DNA from: Conidiobolus incongruus B7586
Lineage: Eukaryota; Entomophthoromycota; Entomophthoromycetes; Entomophthorales; Conidiobolaceae
Reading direction: 5' to 3'
NCBI GenBank assembly: GCA_000697335.1
Contig: JNEM01009899.1
Location: 1 to 12,150, forward strand
DNA length: 12,150 nt
The notes below the pieces were generated by a model. The model had not been told where the DNA came from. It ran no database searches and was given only the letters and a program-made list of their open reading frames with translations. Both the position numbers and the translations under genes were made by a program. Numbering within the stretch: position 1 is the first letter of the stretch; each line of letters begins with the position of its first letter. Shown here in pieces: positions 7,327 to 12,150 of this stretch.

Positions 7327-9960
7327 TTAAGTAGGCTTTAAAGGAAGAGAGCGAATTACTAAAATTATATGTTAACTACGCATGTTTAGCAAATACAAAG
7401 AATGAAACTTACTCTTTCCGATTCCTTTAGTTTTGCCTTCTCTAAAAATCAGCTTCGTTCCTGGAATAATATACTCTGGACGAACTAAAAATTGAAAAAT
7501 TACAACTGCTCGATCACCTGTCCTTAATACTTCTCTATCCATGTTTAAAATTCGAGCAGTTTGACGAATTGGTCCACAGTGTACCATTGCCTAATTATTT
7601 GATTTAATAGGGAGTCTTAGTTATTTTTAAATTAAATATTACCTGATACTTCCTTCCAATAGTGGTGGAGTGATGAAGGACTAGAACTTCGGCCTCAAAG
7701 GTATAACAAGCTATTGTAAGATTAGCGTGGATTCAAAACATCACGTTAGTGCGTAAAATACCTTGAGGAGGAGGATCAAGATCCTTGCTATTGTTAATAG
7801 TTGAATGTTTTAATTTTAATAATATTTAATAATATAGTCACGATTTTACCTTAACATTACCATTCCTATATAAATCGTTAGTGAATGAGATATAAATCAG
7901 CCATATATAAGTTTCTGACCCTTTCTGATATCTTTGCGTTTAATCTTTTTTAACGCAAATGAAGTAGACTGTCCAGCTCTTGCAACCGGAACATTGATCC
8001 TTTTACGATGGATGCTTTTCACTGTAGTTAAATTGAAGTGACCCAAGGAATCAGGCTAAATTAGAATCGATTAATTTATAATACAATCTAAAAATTGAAA
8101 TGAATATATACTCCTATCATTAGTTGATCACCAACATGAACTGTACCAGAAGACATGACTCCTGATACAACAGTTCCAACGAATGGGACTGAAAAAGTAT
8201 CAGTAATTTGGAATTGCACAGGTAAATTGGCATCATAATTTCCAGTGAATGGTAAGAGATTCAAAAATTGCTTCAAGAGATCCAAACCCTAGTTAAATGT
8301 TAAAAGAGGTAACATTTGATAATTCTGTTAAACCATACCTCTCCTGTTACATTACTAATCTGGAAAATTGGGCATACCCTACATAAAATTAATATCTTCG
8401 ATATCAATGCTCTAATTAAAAAATAACCTATCGCTCACAAAATTTCCCTATTTTCGATTGGTATTTAGTCTATATATTATAAATATATACTTATATAAAA
8501 GCACTTACTGCTGTAACAACTACTTCTTCTATGTTCTTCACAAAAATAGGGATTTTTCGACATCCAGAGGACTTTAGAATTTTAGTTAAATGAGTTAAGG
8601 TAGCCTCAAGAATGTTTGGAGGGCACATATCAATTTTAGTGACTACTACCAAGACAGGAACTGATAATGCTAGGGCTAAGCCTATTCAAAGCATTGTTAA
8701 TTTCAATAATATAAAACATTAGTATGATTTATAATACCCAAGTGCTCTTTAGTCATTCCAATTATACCAGCATTTGATCCGATCTGAATCAAAATTAGAT
8801 TATATTTATTTTTAATTTATAATTAAGTAGTTACCATTAACATAGCGAAATTAGGAGCACATCCTGTTATTCCAAACATAGTGGTCTGACAATTCAATTA
8901 ACATAATATCAAAAAATATAAAAAGAAATAATACCTTCAAATACCTCTCGTGTCCTGCTAAATCAATGAATGATAATACTTTAGAAGCAGATTGGCATAT
9001 ATCCTCCCAACTCAACTTGCGTTGATCGGTAGGAAGAATAGGGGCTCCTTTGGAGTTGAATCCTAAAATTTCCAAGCCTACTGAACTAGTTCTACCAGAT
9101 TCAATTTCGTGTTTATGTTTGAATAGATTCAAACGGGATCTTCCTCTGCCATCATCCAAGATACCTTTGGTTAAGACTCCAAGTAATGTGGACTATATAA
9201 GTTTCAATATATATCCAATCAAGTTGAATAATCTATATATATTACCTTTCCAGCATCCTATAATTCAATAAATAATTTCAAATATATTATCAAATGATAT
9301 ATAATAAACTAATAAAATAACTTACCACATTCCCAACTACAGCCACTCTAATTTCCAAAAAATCCTCAGGTTTGTCGGGCTTCCTCCTAATCAAAATGTG
9401 TCCAGAAACTCCTGAAGATTGGTTGGGTTCATCTTGAACTTCTTTATTGGGATTGGGAGGTGTTATTAAAGTAGCGTCACAATTAATAAAAGCACATGCT
9501 TGTTCAATTGTTTTGAAACAAGTTCCAAATTCTTCTAAGGTTAAATTGGTAGGAGTAGAATCGTCTATTTTAAAATGATAAAATAAATTTTAAGATAGTG
9601 AGTACTATCAAATTTACCACCACTTCCAAGCTCGAAAACAGTTTCGCCATGACCACTTTCGACTCTTTTATCAAATATAGGTTGAATGATATGGGTTATA
9701 TCGTCTTCGGTTGGATTTAAAAAGATTTCTTTATACGTTCTAGTGGCTGAGTCATTATTGTCAGTTTGGTCGTTAGGGTTTTCAGGAGATATTGTATCTT
9801 CGTCATCTCGATCAGGGGCGAATAAATTTTGTTTAGCATCCTGATTGTTGTTTTGAGATATTGTCAGAGTAGCAGCCAATTGAGATGCTAGAGAGTTGAT
9901 ACCACCTCCTCTTGCCTTTACACCGTTGGTAGTATTCGTCGGTGATTTTAATGATGACAT
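7327..9960 (-). CDS. GTPBP1: GTPBP1/GTPBP2-family translational GTPase, 16 exons
   Basis: A 604-aa EF-Tu/EF1A-like GTPase. Mammalian GTPBP1/2 act in elongation, rescue of stalled ribosomes and exosome-linked mRNA decay. Exons, 5' to 3' on the minus strand: 9960-9618, 9564-9326, 9257-9246, 9192-8935, 8885-8835, 8783-8738, 8681-8509, 8447-8428, 8378-8339, 8288-8112, 8055-7920, 7865-7850, 7787-7762, 7710-7643, 7590-7413, 7358-7327. All 15 introns (49-68 nt) are GT-AG. Residues 1-75 are N/D/Q-rich. GETVFELG and [12 protein letters not shown] match the family's N-terminal region. G1 is GNVDAGKST (192-200), switch I includes [10 protein letters not shown]3 is DLAGHE (275-280) with H279, G4 is TKID (331-334), and the G5 area is ISNVTGE (388-394). 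EF-Tu domains II and III follow ([44 protein letters not shown]). It ends [10 protein letters not shown] without the long disordered tail of human GTPBP1. The core is closer to GTPBP1 than GTPBP2, but a single fungal co-orthologue of both is likely. Function is inferred from family; the exon model is by eye. Confidence 0.93.
7762..7787 (-). other. GTPBP1: 26-nt micro-exon (exon 13)
   Basis: It encodes most of [10 protein letters not shown], which links GMVML to [13 protein letters not shown]; the human family sequence is [21 protein letters not shown]. Acceptor AATAG, donor GTATTT. Together with exon 12 it totals 42 nt, so joint skipping would keep the frame while single skipping of either would not. 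Confidence 0.85.
7850..7865 (-). other. GTPBP1: 16-nt micro-exon (exon 12)
   Basis: It encodes GMVML plus the first two bases of a serine codon, joining IRKG upstream to SKDLDPP downstream. The family sequence here is RKGMVMVSP. Acceptor TATAG, donor GTAAAA. The preceding intron has the less usual donor GTCAGA, so that boundary is the weakest in the model, although phase and similarity both support it. Confidence 0.82.
8428..8447 (-). other. GTPBP1: 20-nt micro-exon (exon 8)
   Basis: The exon encodes GNFVSD plus two bases of an arginine codon completed by exon 9, giving GNFVSDRVCPIFQ. The human GTPBP1 equivalent is SNFSSERMCPIFQ, which supports the call. It is flanked by an AATAG acceptor and a GTTATT donor. 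Introns on either side are 61 and 49 nt. Skipping it would shift the frame. Confidence 0.85.
9246..9257 (-). other. GTPBP1: 12-nt micro-exon (exon 3) encoding P-loop DAGK
   Basis: The minus strand reads TATAG, then GATGCTGGAAAG, then GTAATA. Exon 2 ends with the codons for GNV (donor GTAAG at 9325) and exon 4 starts with the codons for ST (after TATAG at 9193). Only inclusion of these 12 bases restores GNVDAGKST, which is the family's invariant P-loop. The exon is phase 0 on both sides, so its omission would keep the frame and delete the nucleotide-binding lysine K198. Confidence 0.9.
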
Positions 9961-10211
9961 TATTCACAACTAATAACGTTAGCAAATATATTTTAGAGTA
10001 AATCTAAGTAGTTATATTTTCAAAATACTAATGGTTTTTTTATAATAGATAATAAATAAAATGATTAAACAAATAAGTACAAGATTTTTATAATTTATGG
10101 TAACAAGTGACTTCTTTTTATATTGAACATTTACAATCTGATTGTTTTTGGATTTGAATACTTTCAATTGTTTTTTATTATGGGAATTTAATAATTATCA
10201 TTTCTAAATTT

Positions 10212-10225
10212 GGTAATCAATTACC
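10212..10225. promoter_or_regulatory. GGTAAT-CA-ATTACC inverted repeat upstream of the GTPase gene
   Basis: Two perfect six-base arms flank CA, with an internal TAATCAATTA that fits the paired homeodomain dimer pattern TAATNNATTA. It lies about 250 bases upstream of the GTPBP1-like start codon. A regulatory role is speculative: a symmetric AT-rich 14-mer can arise by chance. Confidence 0.2.
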
Positions 10226-10778
10226 TCAATAATATATAATTTTTGCAAAATCCAGTTCTTTATTAATAAAACGAAAAATAGAGAATTTTTGTTAGCGAAA
10301 TAATACTATGTAATAGTTTATATCATGTGTTTTTAATAAATATCTTAAAATTAAGCGTTTTTGAATTATTATTGCTTTTCACTTATAAAATATTTTATTT
10401 AATTAATCTCAAAATTTTATTATCAATACAATATTTTTGATACATTCAAAAAAATAATAATAAAAATTAAACAAAGTACTATAATGAGTGATTATACTAC
10501 TAAATTCTTAAAATGGCAACCTCTACGTTAGTATTATCCTATTAAGGCTATTAAATGTTAACTTCAATCTTTCTCATATATAACAACTCTTATTTCCTGT
10601 AAATGATTAAAATTAATCATAATATTGATAGTTTGAGTTTATAGAGAATGTGGTTTATATAGTCGAATATGCTGGAATATTCTATTATCAAACAAAACGA
10701 TCATGTTTTATAGAATACATTTTGATATTGACTCTATTTAATGGGACAGTTAAGGTTTGTATATTTAGTTATTGTGAC

Positions 10779-10811
10779 TTTTGATATTCAATTAATTTTC
10801 AAATATCAAAA
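10779..10811. repeat. Inverted repeat with 10-bp perfect arms
   Basis: TTTTGATATT (10779-10788) pairs perfectly with AATATCAAAA (10802-10811) across a 13-base loop. No flanking duplication or element body is visible, so it is reported only as a structural repeat. Confidence 0.4.
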
Positions 10812-11891
10812 AACTAATTAAATAACTAACTTTTGAGGATAAGTAATTTTATTTCAGATAAATTTCAAGAGTTTAGACAATGAATTCAATATAAGGTTCA
10901 AAATTATGGAATATTTGAAAAACTGAAAAACATAACAAAGTCAATCAACTGATCTTTGAAATTGAATATTAAGTTTAAAAATTTGAGATTTTTAATAATA
11001 GACGAAGTTGAATATGCTTTCATTCTTGAATTTTGTTAATAATTTCTTTGATAAACATTAAACTTGAATCATATAATGACAAAATGGTTACTAATTTATA
11101 CATTATTAATAGCACGAATAATATAGCTAATTCATATTGAACTCATATTTTTACAGTGACAGGATTTCCTAAAATATAATCAAATTGAGTTTCAAGTAGC
11201 CACCTTGTGTTATATCGTTACTCTTATATAAAATAAATACAATAATTATTTGAAATATAATAGATCATAAACTATGATTGATTTTTTTATATCACCAATG
11301 ATGAGTACAATGAATTATCTAATTTAACATTGTCAATATTGTTTCAACTCGATGAGATAATATAAAAGTGACAATTAACTAATTATACACTTCAAATCAT
11401 AATTAACGCAAAAATAAATTATATAAACTTGTAACTTAATATCTATTGTTATTATATATATATATAATCCTAAATTAGCTTTTCAGAATATTTTACTGTA
11501 CAATTAAGTTAATATTGGAAATATGTTATCAAATCAAAATAGAATAAAGTTCAATAGTCATAATTGAATATTAGGTATTTATATTGAATATTAATCGAAT
11601 TAATAATTAAATCTGTTTGAAGATTTTAGAAAATATACTCAAGTTAACTAATATATCTCTATGTGTTCATTTTATTGTAATAAATATTAATCAGAGTCTA
11701 GTAACTAATTCAATAAAATTTCAAAATTTATTAAAAATAACTCTAATATTAAAATTTTTTCAATTTTTTAAGTTCAATTATTTTAATTGATATACAAAAT
11801 TAAATCAATGATATTAACTTACTATATTATTAAATACTTCTGATAGATATTTTTAACCTGAGTTTATAACATAAATCAATCATATAAAGTA

Positions 11892-11917
11892 TTTATTTTA
11901 TTTTATTTTTTATTTTT
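11892..11917 (+). repeat. TTTTA-type simple repeat
   Basis: A short imperfect run of TTTTA/TTTAT units at the start of a very AT-rich stretch that continues toward the window edge. This is an ordinary low-complexity sequence. Confidence 0.5.
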
Positions 11918-12150
11918 GTTATAGGTTTAAATAGAAAAAAATGGCAAATTCTTTAATATGTAATTTTTAAATATATTATTAGTTTTATATATTATATTAT
12001 ATATAAAAAAAATATAAAAATAAATATTTTTAAATTATATATATATACTAGCTTGCAAAAAAAGTTATAAAATTAAAATCACTTATATATTTACTTAGAA
12101 TTTGAATAATTCTTGATTAAATTAACTTAAATTATAATATATAATTTAAA

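Larger units (their letters stand above)
9961..12150. other. AT-rich region upstream of the GTPBP1-like gene, no gene seen
   Basis: The first few hundred bases must include the promoter of the minus-strand GTPase gene, but no clear TATA box or CCAAT pair is visible. The rest has no open frame of useful length and no RNA gene. It holds a short TTTTA-rich simple repeat, short TA runs near 11453-11466 and 12037-12048, and occasional short inverted repeats of a kind expected by chance at this composition. Confidence 0.6.

Noticed and set aside
9050-9271. 73-codon plus-strand open frame
   Set aside because: It is antisense to exon 4 and intron 3 of the GTPBP1-like gene, whose sequence is strongly conserved in the other strand.
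9565-9617. Read-through of exon 1 of the GTPase gene to a stop (131-residue protein)
   Set aside because: The extra codons are intron 1. Removing 53 nt with a GTAAAT donor and a TAG acceptor joins ELGS to [13 protein letters not shown] in frame and continues the family sequence.
1-12150. CRISPR array, bacterial operon or new multi-gene defence system
   Set aside because: There are no regularly spaced repeats and only two genes, both ordinary eukaryotic housekeeping families with spliceosomal introns.

Overview
This is a nuclear window from an AT-rich fungus. Two intron-bearing eukaryotic genes face each other tail to tail, with long gene-free AT-rich DNA on both sides. The introns are short (49-68 nt) and GT-AG. 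The ribonucleotide reductase has fungal-type sequence, and its promoter carries SCB/MCB-like G1/S sites. The reductase is 790 residues with no long C-terminal extension, close to the 792 of human RRM1. I infer an early-diverging fungus (Mucoromycota- or Zoopagomycota-like) rather than an ascomycete, but the lineage cannot be fixed from this window.

Layout. 1-720: a comparatively GC-richer, partly G-skewed block with weak hints of a decayed LTR element. 721-1260: an extreme AT island (36 G+C in 540 bases). 1261-3950: gene-free AT-rich DNA. 3963-4228: promoter of RNR1 with four CCAAT boxes, two matching SCB/MCB-like sites and a TATA box. 4229-6712 (+): RNR1, three exons, 790 aa, with all catalytic residues. 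6713-7326: spacer between the convergent genes, holding a poly(A) signal for each gene and two adjacent perfect hairpins. 7327-9960 (-): a 16-exon gene for a GTPBP1/GTPBP2-family translational GTPase, 604 aa, including exons of 12, 20, 16 and 26 nt. 9961-12150: AT-rich DNA with no recognisable gene.

The two genes are not known to share a pathway. RNR1 makes deoxynucleotides for DNA replication. The GTPBP1-like protein is related to EF-Tu/EF1A and acts in translation, ribosome rescue and mRNA turnover. Their convergence looks like ordinary neighbourhood. Both gene models are read by eye: reading phase closes across every intron, and exon sums give whole codon numbers (2373 nt and 1815 nt, stops included). 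I see no RNA gene, CRISPR array or intact mobile element, and no sign of a new multi-gene system. The most notable features are the GTPase P-loop split over three exons with its core on a 12-nt exon, and the paired G1/S sites in front of RNR1.
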